DNA of 64,000 nucleotides. Origin: a bacterium 0.1xD8-71 (GTDB lineage: Bacteria > Bacillota > Clostridia > Lachnospirales > Lachnospiraceae). A program made the position numbers and the translations under genes. Of this stretch, positions 1-8,714 are shown piece after piece (position 1 is the stretch's first letter; each line of letters begins with the position of its first letter). The stretch is from contig RAYR01000004.1 of the NCBI GenBank assembly GCA_003612405.1, forward strand, positions 124,001 to 188,000, written 5' to 3'. The notes beneath the pieces were generated by a model. It was not told where the DNA came from, ran no database searches, and saw nothing but the letters and a program-made list of their open reading frames with translations.

Positions 1-697
1 AACGGGATTCTATCACACCCGCACTCTCGAATTTACGAAGGGCATTGACAATAACAGATCTGGTGATTCCCACCTTATCCGCAATCTTACTGGCCACCAG
101 GATACCTTCCATACCGCCAAGTTCATCAAAAATATGCGTAATTGCTTCCATTTCCGAAAACGACAAGGTGCCAATCGCCGATTTCACCACCGCTATCTTA
201 CGGTTCTCTTCCGCATTCTCCTCGCTGACCGCCCGCAGCATCTCAAGACCCACCACGGTTGTTCCATACTCGCATAATATAATATCATCTATATCATACT
301 GCGCATCGCACTTATAGAGAAACAGCGTGCCAAGACGCTCCCCCGAAATCTCAATGGGCGCTATCACTGCCTGAAAACGCTTGGTATCCACACTTTCAAA
401 TCCCAGAGTCTCCAGATTCACATTCTCCTTCGTGGACAATACCCCCAAAAGACGCTCGTTAAGCATGGAATCAATAAATCCGCCCACATGATCCACAATA
501 AGTTCCGTGATGGATTCCACGGTATCGATATCCCCGATGCCCAGCACCTTTCCCTTTCTGCTGATGACTAACACATTAGAAGAAAGAATCTCTTTCAGCA
601 CATCACAGATATCATTGAATACTACCTTTCCTGAATTGTTGTTGTGTAAAAGTTTTCCAATCTTTCTGGTCTTATCTAATAATTGAACACTGCTCAT
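1..697 (-). CDS. codY: CodY, GTP/branched-chain amino acid-sensing repressor (partial, C-terminus cut by window edge)
   Basis: Global nutritional regulator that binds DNA when GTP and branched-chain amino acids are plentiful. The protein opens MSSVQLLDKTRKIGKLL, the typical CodY start, and continues through the GAF sensor domain (about residues 1-155). The DNA-recognition helix-turn-helix near residue 205-230 (ASKIADKVGITRSVIVNALR) is the last part visible before the window ends. Start ATG at 697 has AGGAG about 8 nt upstream. About 232 of roughly 260 residues are present. The gene lies downstream of topA on the same strand with its own promoter. A weak CodY-box-like stretch (AATTTTCAGACTTTC, 825-839, four mismatches to the known box) lies upstream and could be chance. 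Identification is secure. Confidence 0.96.
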   Translation of the reverse strand, partial: MSSVQLLDKTRKIGKLLHNNNSGKVVFNDICDVLKEILSSNVLVISRKGKVLGIGDIDTVESITELIVDHVGGFIDSMLNERLLGVLSTKENVNLETLGFESVDTKRFQAVIAPIEISGERLGTLFLYKCDAQYDIDDIILCEYGTTVVGLEMLRAVSEENAEENRKIAVVKSAIGTLSFSEMEAITHIFDELGGMEGILVASKIADKVGITRSVIVNALRKFESAGVIESR

Positions 698-750
698 GTA
701 TCTTGCTCCTCAATTCATGGTGCTATTACCGCACGTTTCTATATAAATTG

Positions 751-779
751 ATTTTATCACACCATTTGAGCGTTTTCAA
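751..779 (-). promoter_or_regulatory. Sigma-A-type promoter of codY
   Basis: On the minus strand TTGAAA (774-779) and TAAAAT (751-756) are separated by exactly 17 nt. Transcription would begin about 45 nt before the codY ATG, between the topA stop and codY. Confidence 0.75.
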
Positions 780-847
780 TGTATTTTTGATACAATTCAT
801 CACCGTTTAACACCAGTTGTGCACAATTTTCAGACTTTCCAAGCAAC

Positions 848-2926
848 TTATCTGGCTTCTGCCTTTGCCGCATCCTTGATAAATCCACAGTTTTCATCAG
901 AACACACAAGTTTATTTCCCTTTTGTAAAAGGATGGATCCACACCGGTCACATTTTTCATTTACAGGTCTTTGCCATACCATAAAATCACAATCCGGATT
1001 ATCGATACAGCCATAATATTTCCGGCCCTTCTTGGTCTTTTTCAGGACAATGTCTTTGCCACACTTAGGACACTCCACACCAATCTTCTCAAAATACGGT
1101 TTGGTGTTCCTGCACTCCGGGAAACCCGGGCAGGCTAAAAATCTTCCGTGCGGGCCATATTTGATAACCATCTGTCTGCCGCAGGCATCGCAAAACTCAT
1201 CCGAAAGCTCATCGGCAATCTCCACTTCCTCAAGTTCCTTCTCCGCCTTGTCCACAGCTTCCTGCAAATCAGGGTAGAAGTTCTTCACCACAGTCTTCCA
1301 CTTGACACTGCCTTCCTCTACTCCATCCAAGAGTGCCTCCATGGTAGCGGTAAAATTCACATCCACAATGGAAGGGAAGGCTTCCTTCATCATATTGTTG
1401 ACTACCTCGCCCAGTTCCGTCACATAAAGATTCTTATTCTCTTTCACAATATAACGCCTTGCCAGAATGGTGGTAATGGTCGGTGCATAGGTACTGGGCC
1501 TTCCAATCCCCAGTTCCTCCATGGCCCGTACCAGGGATGCTTCCGTATAATGCGGCGCAGGCTGGGTAAAATGCTGTTTTTCTTCTAAAGAACGTAAAGA
1601 TAACTTACTGTCCTCGGTAATCCCTCTGGCCAGTGTGTTATTCTCCTCCTTTTCATCATCCTGCGTGTAAACACTCATAAAACCATCAAACTTCACTTTG
1701 GACGCCGCCACCACAAATCTTTGTCCTGCGGCATCAATCTTCACGGAAGTAGTCTCATACACTGCCGCCGCCATGCGACTGGCCACAAAACGTTTCCAGA
1801 TCAGCTGATAAAGTCTGAACTGATCTCTGGAAAGAGATTCTTTGATATCAAGCGGCAGTCTGGTGATATCCGTAGGACGGATTGCTTCATGCGCATCCTG
1901 TATCTTCGGCCCGTTCTTTTTCTCCTGTTCCGTGCCGGAAGCATAGGCTTCCCCGTACTTATCCGTGATATATTCCTTAGCCACCGCCTCGGCCTCCTCC
2001 GAAACTCTAGTGGAATCGGTACGCAGATAAGAAATAATACCGGTAGTGCCGTTGCCCTTAATCTCCACACCCTCATAGAGCTGCTGTGCCAGACGCATGG
2101 TCTTCTGGGTAGAGAAATTTAAAACCTTACTGGCTTCCTGCTGTAACGTAGATGTGGTAAAAGGCAGCGGCGCCTTTCTGATACGCTCCCCCGTTTTGAC
2201 TGATGAAACCTTATATTCCGCCCCTTCCAGAACTTTCTTAATCTGTTCCAGCTCTTCTCTGGATGAAATCGTCTTCTTCTCATCCACCGTTCCGTAATAC
2301 TTTGCAATAAGGGGCTTTTTCTCCCCTGCAATATTAAGGGATGCCTCTAATGTCCAATACTCTTCCGGAATAAAATCATTAATCTCCTCTTCCCGGTCGC
2401 AGATAATGCGAAGCGCCACCGACTGCACCCGACCGGCACTCAACCCCCTCTTCACCTTCGCCCACAGCACCGGTGAAATCTTATAGCCGACCATACGGTC
2501 AAGACAACGGCGCGCCTGCTGTGCATCCACCAGATCCATGTTGATCTCTCTGGCGTTCTTCAAAGACTCCTTCACTGCTGTTTTGGTAATCTCGTTGAAG
2601 GTGATACGGTATACCTTTTTATTTTCCAGCTTTAATGCGTATAATAAATGCCACGATATGGCTTCCCCTTCACGGTCCGGGTCAGTTGCGAGATAAATCT
2701 TCTCTGCCTTCTTGACTTCCTTTCGCAGGTTCGCCAGAATATCACCCTTTCCACGAATCGTAATGTACTTTGGCTCGAAATCATGCTCCACATCAATACC
2801 GAGCACACTGCGCGGCAAATCCCGCACATGTCCGTTACTGGCCGCCACCTCGTAGTTGGCGCCTAAAAATTTCTTGATGGTCTTCACCTTCGCAGGTGAC
2901 TCCACGATCACTAAATACTTTGCCAT
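848..2926 (-). CDS. topA: DNA topoisomerase I (type IA)
   Basis: Relaxes negative supercoils by a transient 5'-phosphotyrosine link. The Toprim domain is at the N-terminus (LVIVESPAKVKTIKKFLG), and the catalytic tyrosine lies in the SYLRTDSTR motif near residue 300. Three C-terminal zinc ribbons are visible (CDACG...CPGFPEC, CPKCG...CIDNPDC, CDRCG...CSDENC). The length of 692 aa is normal for the family. I chose the ATG at 2926 (MAKYLVIVESP) over an upstream in-frame ATG at 2953, because AGGGGAAATTGCT precedes it and homologues start there. It is upstream of codY, an arrangement common in clostridia. Confidence 0.97.
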   Translation of the reverse strand: MAKYLVIVESPAKVKTIKKFLGANYEVAASNGHVRDLPRSVLGIDVEHDFEPKYITIRGKGDILANLRKEVKKAEKIYLATDPDREGEAISWHLLYALKLENKKVYRITFNEITKTAVKESLKNAREINMDLVDAQQARRCLDRMVGYKISPVLWAKVKRGLSAGRVQSVALRIICDREEEINDFIPEEYWTLEASLNIAGEKKPLIAKYYGTVDEKKTISSREELEQIKKVLEGAEYKVSSVKTGERIRKAPLPFTTSTLQQEASKVLNFSTQKTMRLAQQLYEGVEIKGNGTTGIISYLRTDSTRVSEEAEAVAKEYITDKYGEAYASGTEQEKKNGPKIQDAHEAIRPTDITRLPLDIKESLSRDQFRLYQLIWKRFVASRMAAAVYETTSVKIDAAGQRFVVAASKVKFDGFMSVYTQDDEKEENNTLARGITEDSKLSLRSLEEKQHFTQPAPHYTEASLVRAMEELGIGRPSTYAPTITTILARRYIVKENKNLYVTELGEVVNNMMKEAFPSIVDVNFTATMEALLDGVEEGSVKWKTVVKNFYPDLQEAVDKAEKELEEVEIADELSDEFCDACGRQMVIKYGPHGRFLACPGFPECRNTKPYFEKIGVECPKCGKDIVLKKTKKGRKYYGCIDNPDCDFMVWQRPVNEKCDRCGSILLQKGNKLVCSDENCGFIKDAAKAEAR

Positions 2927-3098
2927 AGCAATTTCCCCTATCCTGCACATCAAATGTCCTTGTGCGCTTCTTTCTGATAAATCATATTATGACGCACACC
3001 AATACATTTTATTAACGTGCAACACTATACACCATATTTTGAATGATGGCAAGTGGAAAAAAATAAAAATTGTATTTAGAATAGTCGGACACCCCCCC
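2927..3098. other. Intergenic region upstream of topA
   Basis: AT-rich spacer between the divergent topA gene and the small-gene promoter at 3099. I see no ORF or clear stem-loop here. The topA promoter should lie in it, but no convincing -35/-10 pair was found. Confidence 0.4.
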
Positions 3099-3127
3099 TT
3101 GACAGGATATTTGTGACTGCTTATAAT
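3099..3127 (+). promoter_or_regulatory. Consensus sigma-A promoter for a small transcript
   Basis: A perfect TTGACA (3099-3104) and a perfect TATAAT (3122-3127) are 17 nt apart. This is the best promoter in the window. It drives a transcript of roughly 370 nt that ends at the hairpin at 3466-3503, with a 5' leader of about 145 nt before the small ORF. Confidence 0.85.
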
Positions 3128-3202
3128 AAATCTCAAAGCATAACAATTTCTAGATAAAAATAATGTGTCAAATCAAACATTCTAACCTTTCGGAAAATCT
3201 AT

Positions 3203-3234
3203 GCTTTTAAATCAAACCAATTACATTTAAAAGC
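3203..3234 (+). promoter_or_regulatory. Stem-loop in the 5' leader of the small gene
   Basis: Perfect 10-bp inverted repeat (GCTTTTAAAT / ATTTAAAAGC) with a 12-nt loop, 45 nt upstream of the proposed start codon. The 3' arm runs directly into AGGAG. It could control translation or RNA stability; its role is unknown. Confidence 0.5.
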
Positions 3235-3278
3235 AGGAGATTGACCGGATTGCGCAACAGGATAGGAGGATGAGAGAT

Positions 3279-3425
3279 GTGGCAGAGGTGGTAAGGCATA
3301 TGGGACTAATCAGAACGATAAGATGGTTTTACGATGGCTACTGGAGAGCGAAGAGAGACCGCTGGCATCTGTCCGCCGCCAGGGCCGACAGCATCCTGCA
3401 ATTTCGTGAACAGGAACATCTGTAA
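3279..3425 (+). CDS. Small basic protein of unknown function (48 aa), free-standing gene
   Basis: This short reading frame is the only one between a consensus promoter and a terminator-like hairpin. The GTG start at 3279 has AGGAGG 9 nt upstream; an ATG at 3270 abuts that site and is too close to be used well. The product is rich in Arg, Trp and His (IRTIRWFYDGYWRAKRDRWH) and ends REQEHL. It has no signal peptide or membrane segment. I do not recognise the family. The transcript could instead be a regulatory RNA with incidental coding capacity. Confidence 0.5.
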   Translation: MAEVVRHMGLIRTIRWFYDGYWRAKRDRWHLSAARADSILQFREQEHL

Positions 3426-3465
3426 TAGTTCCTTCCTATTATAAATACTTGCAGAATCATGCGCT

Positions 3466-3503
3466 AAAACGCCCCATAACCAAAATCGGTTACAGGGCGT
3501 TTT
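3466..3503. terminator. Bidirectional hairpin terminator
   Basis: AAAACGCCC and GGGCGTTTT form a 9-bp stem, with an inner AACC/GGTT pairing. It ends the small transcript on the plus strand and could also stop the long pilus operon transcript, which finishes at 3564 on the minus strand. Confidence 0.65.
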
Positions 3504-3563
3504 CATTTCATACAATATCAATTGTCCCGCTGTCAGATATTCCATAGACCTCATCCGGACACC

Positions 3564-6500
3564 TTACTCAAGCAGGAACATCTGCGCCCTGGTCAGGACA
3601 ATGGAATCTGTGCCAATTGCATGCTGCTCCTTACCATCCTTCACATAATGGGTATCCAGCGCAATGAAGATTCTCGATACTTCCTCCTCATTTCCCTTCA
3701 GTGCCAGTACCGGTGCCTTGATACGGTATACGACTCCCTGCCGGAATTCACCATCTGTCACTTCCACAAGCCGGTTATTCTCCACCATCCAGACAGGACT
3801 TCCAAAGGGTGTGAAATCAGCGGTATTGATGCTGCCATCCGGCAGTACCAGCTCTGCATCCGGATTGGTTCCGTTCTCATAGTAGAAGGCAATCTGCGAT
3901 ACCTTGTCAAAGGCGATATTATTATCCACAAACTTGAAGTACACATCTACTGTCTCATCCAGAATACCGCCGTCCGTATCCGCTTCCATCTTAAACTCCT
4001 GGTCGAAAGGAATGGGAATACTCTCCACGGATGTGGCGGAGGCTCCAAAGCCCGCCACGATATCTATCTTCGGATTGTGGATACCCGCATTGTATGCCGC
4101 CATCAGGGCATTAACAAAGAGCTTGCACTCATCCACGCCTTCCTTAGGTTCTTCTCCGGCGTCTTTTTCATAGACATACGGATACTCGTTCTGTCCTATA
4201 TATACTACATTAGCTCTGCTGTAAATATAATAATTATTGCGGGCGTCTCTGGGGGAAACCTGATAGCCGCCTTCCTCCGTTGACCCATTATTATTTAAGG
4301 TATACCATCCTGTCACATATAACTCGCTGTCTCCCGTATTGTTATCAAAATCCAACAGATATTCAGGAGCCTTGAGCATTGTGGCTTCGCTGAAAAAGGC
4401 TGTTCCTTCCTCACTTCCCACCTCAAAAGGATAACGGCTGATGACGCCTTCATTAATCTTCTGTGCCTGTAATCCCGGCAGCGCATCCGCAAACATATCG
4501 CTGCTTAAGTCTTTATAGCGGTAATATCTTCCGCCGTTTTGGCCAAGTTTAGAATATGTCATCTCGTTGGTCTGTCCCAGCAGGGTGTTATTCAGTCCAA
4601 GCCGTCCTGTATCTTCCTGCGCTCCCGCGTAGGATATCAGCACACTCCTGCCCTCCTCAATATAAGTCGTCACCGCAGACTGCGCCTCTCCCAAAGAACC
4701 ACTGCTGCCAAAACCAAGTACCAAAATATCCCACTGATCCAGATATTTCCCATTTTTGGCAAGTCTCTCATTTAACTCTCCTGTGGTAATGGTCTCAATC
4801 TCATACTCTACATTGAGTTTATTCTCTGCCATCTCCAGATAACGCCCGAGCGTGGAATTATTAATCTTCTCAAAATTCATCTGTAGGTTGGCAGATTTAT
4901 TCTCTTTATCATCCAGAATCTGTAAAATGCTGACAGGCAGCTGGCTTTGTCCCTGGATGGTGAAATATCCTGTCATGGCATCCCTGCGATACTCATTGTT
5001 GGTATCGGAAACCTCCAGTTTCCATGGGATAATCCCCGACTCTACCCCCTCAAGCTGCACGGTGACCTGTCCGTCCCCACTGATATAACCGCCCACTTCT
5101 CCTGTGGGATACATTTCCTCCGAAGGTACAAAGACACCGTCATAGTTCAGATCCAGATAAAAATGCAGTGCGATATCGCCGTGATAACTATTGTCCTCCT
5201 CGCTCTCCCGATCACCGGTCACACGATAGAGAATTGTCCCTTCATATTTCCCATCCGGCGTCCGATTCATACTCTGCACAGGCGTTGTCTGCTCCTGGTA
5301 GTCAATACGCGGCTTAATCACATTAAGCTGTGCCCGGAATTCCGGATTTCCACGGACATCCCGCACCGTGTACAGATTATCCCCATAATTCTCCAGGGCT
5401 TCCTCCAGGAACGCATACATCTGGGTATTGTCCCCGATATATTTCTTATTGACAGACCGGTACTGCTTTCCGTCAGATTTCTTAACATTAATACAGTTGT
5501 TCTCTACCACTACAGGATAACCTGCCCGCAGATAATCAAGAAGTGCCTCTTTCTTCTGCTGTGTGATATCATTGGCATCATATTTAGCATCCCCGTCTGA
5601 TGCCCTGTCTCCAGTGTGATACACCAGGCCGTTTAAGTCACTGTTATTATAGACTGTATGCAGGTCTCTTCCCTCCCGATTCAGTCTCTGACCATCCAGT
5701 CCAATAAACACCATATCATATCTGCTGTTGATGTCTTCCCACTCACCGTTAAACTCCACCACAGATTTTACTTCCTGGGTAACATCCACCATCCTGGTAG
5801 CGCGGAATATCTGCTGTCCGTTCTCCCCGGAATCCTTCTTCTGCCAATATAAAGTCGTCGTGTTTCTATCCTCATTCTTTTCTACATGCAGATCAGAATC
5901 CAGATTGGCACTGGGTTGAAGTTCCAGAATAGATACATCCCGGTAATCCCCGATGATTCCCACGGAGAAATTAATGATATAGGCAACAGCCCTGGCTTTG
6001 CTGACTTCTTCTTCCAGCCAGTCATCCTCCTTCAACATCGTATTCTCTGCACGAATGGCAATCAATACTTCCCGGAATCCACGTTTTGCCTCATCGTCAT
6101 CAAAATAATCCGGAAAATCTTTGCTCACCAGCGGATTGCCATTCACCATATATATATTTCGGTTTACATAATGACAGTCATTATCCTCATTATCTTCATA
6201 ATCATCGCTGTCAAGACCTCTGAACAAATCGTCTAACAGATCTTCCTTGCCCATATCATAATAGAATCCCGCCAGGTCTTCCTTTAAAAATATCCTGGCC
6301 AGTTTATGATAATTACTGTCCTCATACCGCCCTGGATTCTCTATAATATCGTAATCCACGATAACGGGCATCAATTCTGTCACGGCTCTGTCAATTATCG
6401 CCAGGACTACAGACTCGGAAATATCACCCATACCGTCCGGATCATTCGTGATGATAGAATCCAGCACGGCACCGCTGTTTAGGAAAATGCCTGCACCATG

Positions 6501-8651
6501 CTCCAGATAGACCAGGTCTGCTTCCTTTACATCATCCACCTCAACTTCATCCGCCGGGATACTGATTACCTCAATTGCAAACTCGTCATACTCATTGTCC
6601 TGGTCTTCCAGCGCATTGAATACATATCTCTCAAGCCAGTTATTCCCCTTACAACACCGGAAATAAACAGGCGCATTATCTACCTCTACCTCCTGAGCCT
6701 CATCCTCATAATTTTCATCACTCTCAAAGGCCATCTTAAGCTGATATTTACCGCCATTTCCCAACCCAACATATTCAAATACCGGTAAACCGGTGGAGCC
6801 AAGGGCATAACTCATAGCCATATCTCCATCAGCTTCTTCATCCAACATTACACCATTCTCTACGGCAATCCCTTCCATAAGAGAATCATCAATGTCGTAC
6901 CGGTCATAGGGCAGAACTGCGCCATCCCAGTCAGGTACCTTTTCTTTATCCTTAATCCGGTAAAGCCTGGTTTCCTCAGAAGGATTGGTCTCAAAACGGA
7001 ATTCCAGAATATAGTACTGGGGTCCGGCATTATGAGACTTGTTCTCTTCCTCGGAATCATCCGAATCGTCGCCGCCATCCGAACTGCCGCCACCCTCTGA
7101 ATTGTTTCCGGCATCCGAACTGTCATCGTCTCCTGAATCGTTTCCAGCATCCGAACTGTCATCGTCCCCTGCGCCATTTCCGCCATCCGAACCGTTTCCA
7201 TCATCCGGCTTCGTATCCTCTTCCTTTGGATCATCGCCATCCTGACCCTGCTTATCATCGGCAGGTGCTCCGTCTTCCTCGCCCTGCGCTATGAGAAGCC
7301 GCCAGTCGGCATCTGCCGCTGCGGTATCACTGCCAGCGCTTACTGTACTGGATGCATCAGAACTGCTGCCGGCATCACTGTTACTGGAACTGCCATCGGA
7401 GCTGCTGTCTCCACTGTTACCGCTATCTCCACCGCCGGTACTGCTGTCTCCACTGTTACCACTATCTCCGTCACCGGTACTGCTGTCTCCGCTTGTACTA
7501 CCATCTCCATCGCCGGTACTGCCGTCTCCGCTTGTACTACCATCTCCATCGCCGGTACTGCCGTCTCCGCTGTTATCACCATCTCCATCGCCGGTACTGC
7601 CGTCTCCACTGTCTCCCTCATCGCCGGTATTATCGCCGTCTTCGCCTTCATCACCGGTGTTATCGCCATCCTCGCCGCCGGTGGTGTCGCCGTCTTCACT
7701 CTCCTCTGGCTCTTTTCCTTCTTCTGTCTTCTCGTCTTCCTTATCTTTATCTGTCTTGTCTTCCTCATCCTTAGGCGGTTTCTTATTTTCCTCCGGCAGC
7801 CCTAAAATCTGTGACTTGGTACCCACATATTCATAAGTACCGTCCTCATTCAGGTAATACACGCCTGTTGTACTGGAATAAGAACTCAGATCATCACAGG
7901 CTAACATCGCCGGCACATATCCTATCACAGCATCCGGATCATACTCAAAAGTCACATGCCATTCTCCACTGTCATTAAATGCATAGAGACTGTCCAGCCC
8001 GTCCAGACCAGTAGTCAGGGTTCCTTTTACCAGATTGTATTCTCCGTCCTCGCCTGCATCCGGATCCACTTCCGTCACATAGGCCATCAGCTTACCTGTG
8101 GGTCCCTGTCCGCCTGCCGGCCCCACATCGCCTACAGGATCATATAGTTTAATCCAATCCCGCCTCTCATCCAGACGGTCGATTGTTCCGCCGTATGCCT
8201 CTTCATAGGCTATCGTCAAAAAATCTTCATCCTCATAACCGGCAGGCAGAAGCGCCTCGGCCAGTTCCTGACGCTCTGTATAATCATAGAAAAGCATATC
8301 ATTCAGAAAAATCTGCTGAATATCCTTCTCGATCGGCGCCTGGCCTCCCGTCAGATAACCGATGGTTCCCGTGGACAGATGGTAAGTCTTATCGGCACCG
8401 CCAGGCGTATAGGTTGCTCTGGTAGGCGTAATATCCAGAATCCTGAAAGGATTCTCACTGTCGTGCTCTTCCACGATCTCTTTCATGCCAGTAAAGGATT
8501 CTTTGGCATAGACTTCCATATCCTGTACACGGCTTCCCAGTCTGTATACCCCCGTAACCGCCACTGCGGCAGCCGTTACCGATGCCATAGCCATAACAAC
8601 CGTTTTCCTATTCAGTTTTGGCTTCCCACTTCTCTGCATTTTCATCATCAT
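3564..8651 (-). CDS. Giant exported DUF5057-type protein at the end of the type IV pilus operon (possible PilY1-like tip protein)
   Basis: This 1695-aa protein has an N-terminal hydrophobic segment (about residues 18-38) that looks like a Sec signal or anchor. A low-complexity Asp/Gly/Ser/Thr region spans about residues 292-537. A region resembling DUF5057 lies at about 905-1060 (ILELQPSAN, YDMVFIGLDG, DLNGLVYH, YLRAGYPVVVENN). The remainder looks like a beta-rich extracellular domain. It is the last gene of the pilus cluster, directly after the large prepilin-like genes, the position of pilY1 in proteobacterial minor-pilin operons. A role as pilus-tip or surface adhesin is inferred from position and export only. 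No sortase motif or C-terminal anchor is visible. Confidence 0.75.
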   Translation of the reverse strand: MMMKMQRSGKPKLNRKTVVMAMASVTAAAVAVTGVYRLGSRVQDMEVYAKESFTGMKEIVEEHDSENPFRILDITPTRATYTPGGADKTYHLSTGTIGYLTGGQAPIEKDIQQIFLNDMLFYDYTERQELAEALLPAGYEDEDFLTIAYEEAYGGTIDRLDERRDWIKLYDPVGDVGPAGGQGPTGKLMAYVTEVDPDAGEDGEYNLVKGTLTTGLDGLDSLYAFNDSGEWHVTFEYDPDAVIGYVPAMLACDDLSSYSSTTGVYYLNEDGTYEYVGTKSQILGLPEENKKPPKDEEDKTDKDKEDEKTEEGKEPEESEDGDTTGGEDGDNTGDEGEDGDNTGDEGDSGDGSTGDGDGDNSGDGSTGDGDGSTSGDGSTGDGDGSTSGDSSTGDGDSGNSGDSSTGGGDSGNSGDSSSDGSSSNSDAGSSSDASSTVSAGSDTAAADADWRLLIAQGEEDGAPADDKQGQDGDDPKEEDTKPDDGNGSDGGNGAGDDDSSDAGNDSGDDDSSDAGNNSEGGGSSDGGDDSDDSEEENKSHNAGPQYYILEFRFETNPSEETRLYRIKDKEKVPDWDGAVLPYDRYDIDDSLMEGIAVENGVMLDEEADGDMAMSYALGSTGLPVFEYVGLGNGGKYQLKMAFESDENYEDEAQEVEVDNAPVYFRCCKGNNWLERYVFNALEDQDNEYDEFAIEVISIPADEVEVDDVKEADLVYLEHGAGIFLNSGAVLDSIITNDPDGMGDISESVVLAIIDRAVTELMPVIVDYDIIENPGRYEDSNYHKLARIFLKEDLAGFYYDMGKEDLLDDLFRGLDSDDYEDNEDNDCHYVNRNIYMVNGNPLVSKDFPDYFDDDEAKRGFREVLIAIRAENTMLKEDDWLEEEVSKARAVAYIINFSVGIIGDYRDVSILELQPSANLDSDLHVEKNEDRNTTTLYWQKKDSGENGQQIFRATRMVDVTQEVKSVVEFNGEWEDINSRYDMVFIGLDGQRLNREGRDLHTVYNNSDLNGLVYHTGDRASDGDAKYDANDITQQKKEALLDYLRAGYPVVVENNCINVKKSDGKQYRSVNKKYIGDNTQMYAFLEEALENYGDNLYTVRDVRGNPEFRAQLNVIKPRIDYQEQTTPVQSMNRTPDGKYEGTILYRVTGDRESEEDNSYHGDIALHFYLDLNYDGVFVPSEEMYPTGEVGGYISGDGQVTVQLEGVESGIIPWKLEVSDTNNEYRRDAMTGYFTIQGQSQLPVSILQILDDKENKSANLQMNFEKINNSTLGRYLEMAENKLNVEYEIETITTGELNERLAKNGKYLDQWDILVLGFGSSGSLGEAQSAVTTYIEEGRSVLISYAGAQEDTGRLGLNNTLLGQTNEMTYSKLGQNGGRYYRYKDLSSDMFADALPGLQAQKINEGVISRYPFEVGSEEGTAFFSEATMLKAPEYLLDFDNNTGDSELYVTGWYTLNNNGSTEEGGYQVSPRDARNNYYIYSRANVVYIGQNEYPYVYEKDAGEEPKEGVDECKLFVNALMAAYNAGIHNPKIDIVAGFGASATSVESIPIPFDQEFKMEADTDGGILDETVDVYFKFVDNNIAFDKVSQIAFYYENGTNPDAELVLPDGSINTADFTPFGSPVWMVENNRLVEVTDGEFRQGVVYRIKAPVLALKGNEEEVSRIFIALDTHYVKDGKEQHAIGTDSIVLTRAQMFLLE
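7340..7640. repeat. Coding tandem repeat (Ser/Gly/Asp minisatellite)
   Basis: Degenerate in-frame units of about 36-39 nt encode repeats such as GDGSTGDGDGS inside the 1695-aa exported protein. Near-identical neighbouring copies around 7470-7600 suggest recent duplication. The copy number would change linker length without a frameshift. Confidence 0.75.
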
Positions 8652-8714
8652 ATCATCTCACATACAGTTTGCTTCGTTGCCGGTTACTTCTATACCCTTT
8701 CGCCACACCTGATT

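Noticed and set aside
825-839. CodY-box-like sequence upstream of codY suggesting autoregulation.
   Set aside because: Four mismatches to the consensus in AT-rich DNA, and a site upstream of the -35; too weak to list as a feature.
7291-7836. Plus-strand open frames of 181 and 140 aa opposite the giant exported protein.
   Set aside because: They are Ser/Pro/Leu and Arg/His/Cys low-complexity mirrors of the Asp/Gly/Ser repeat on the other strand, with no RBS or domain.
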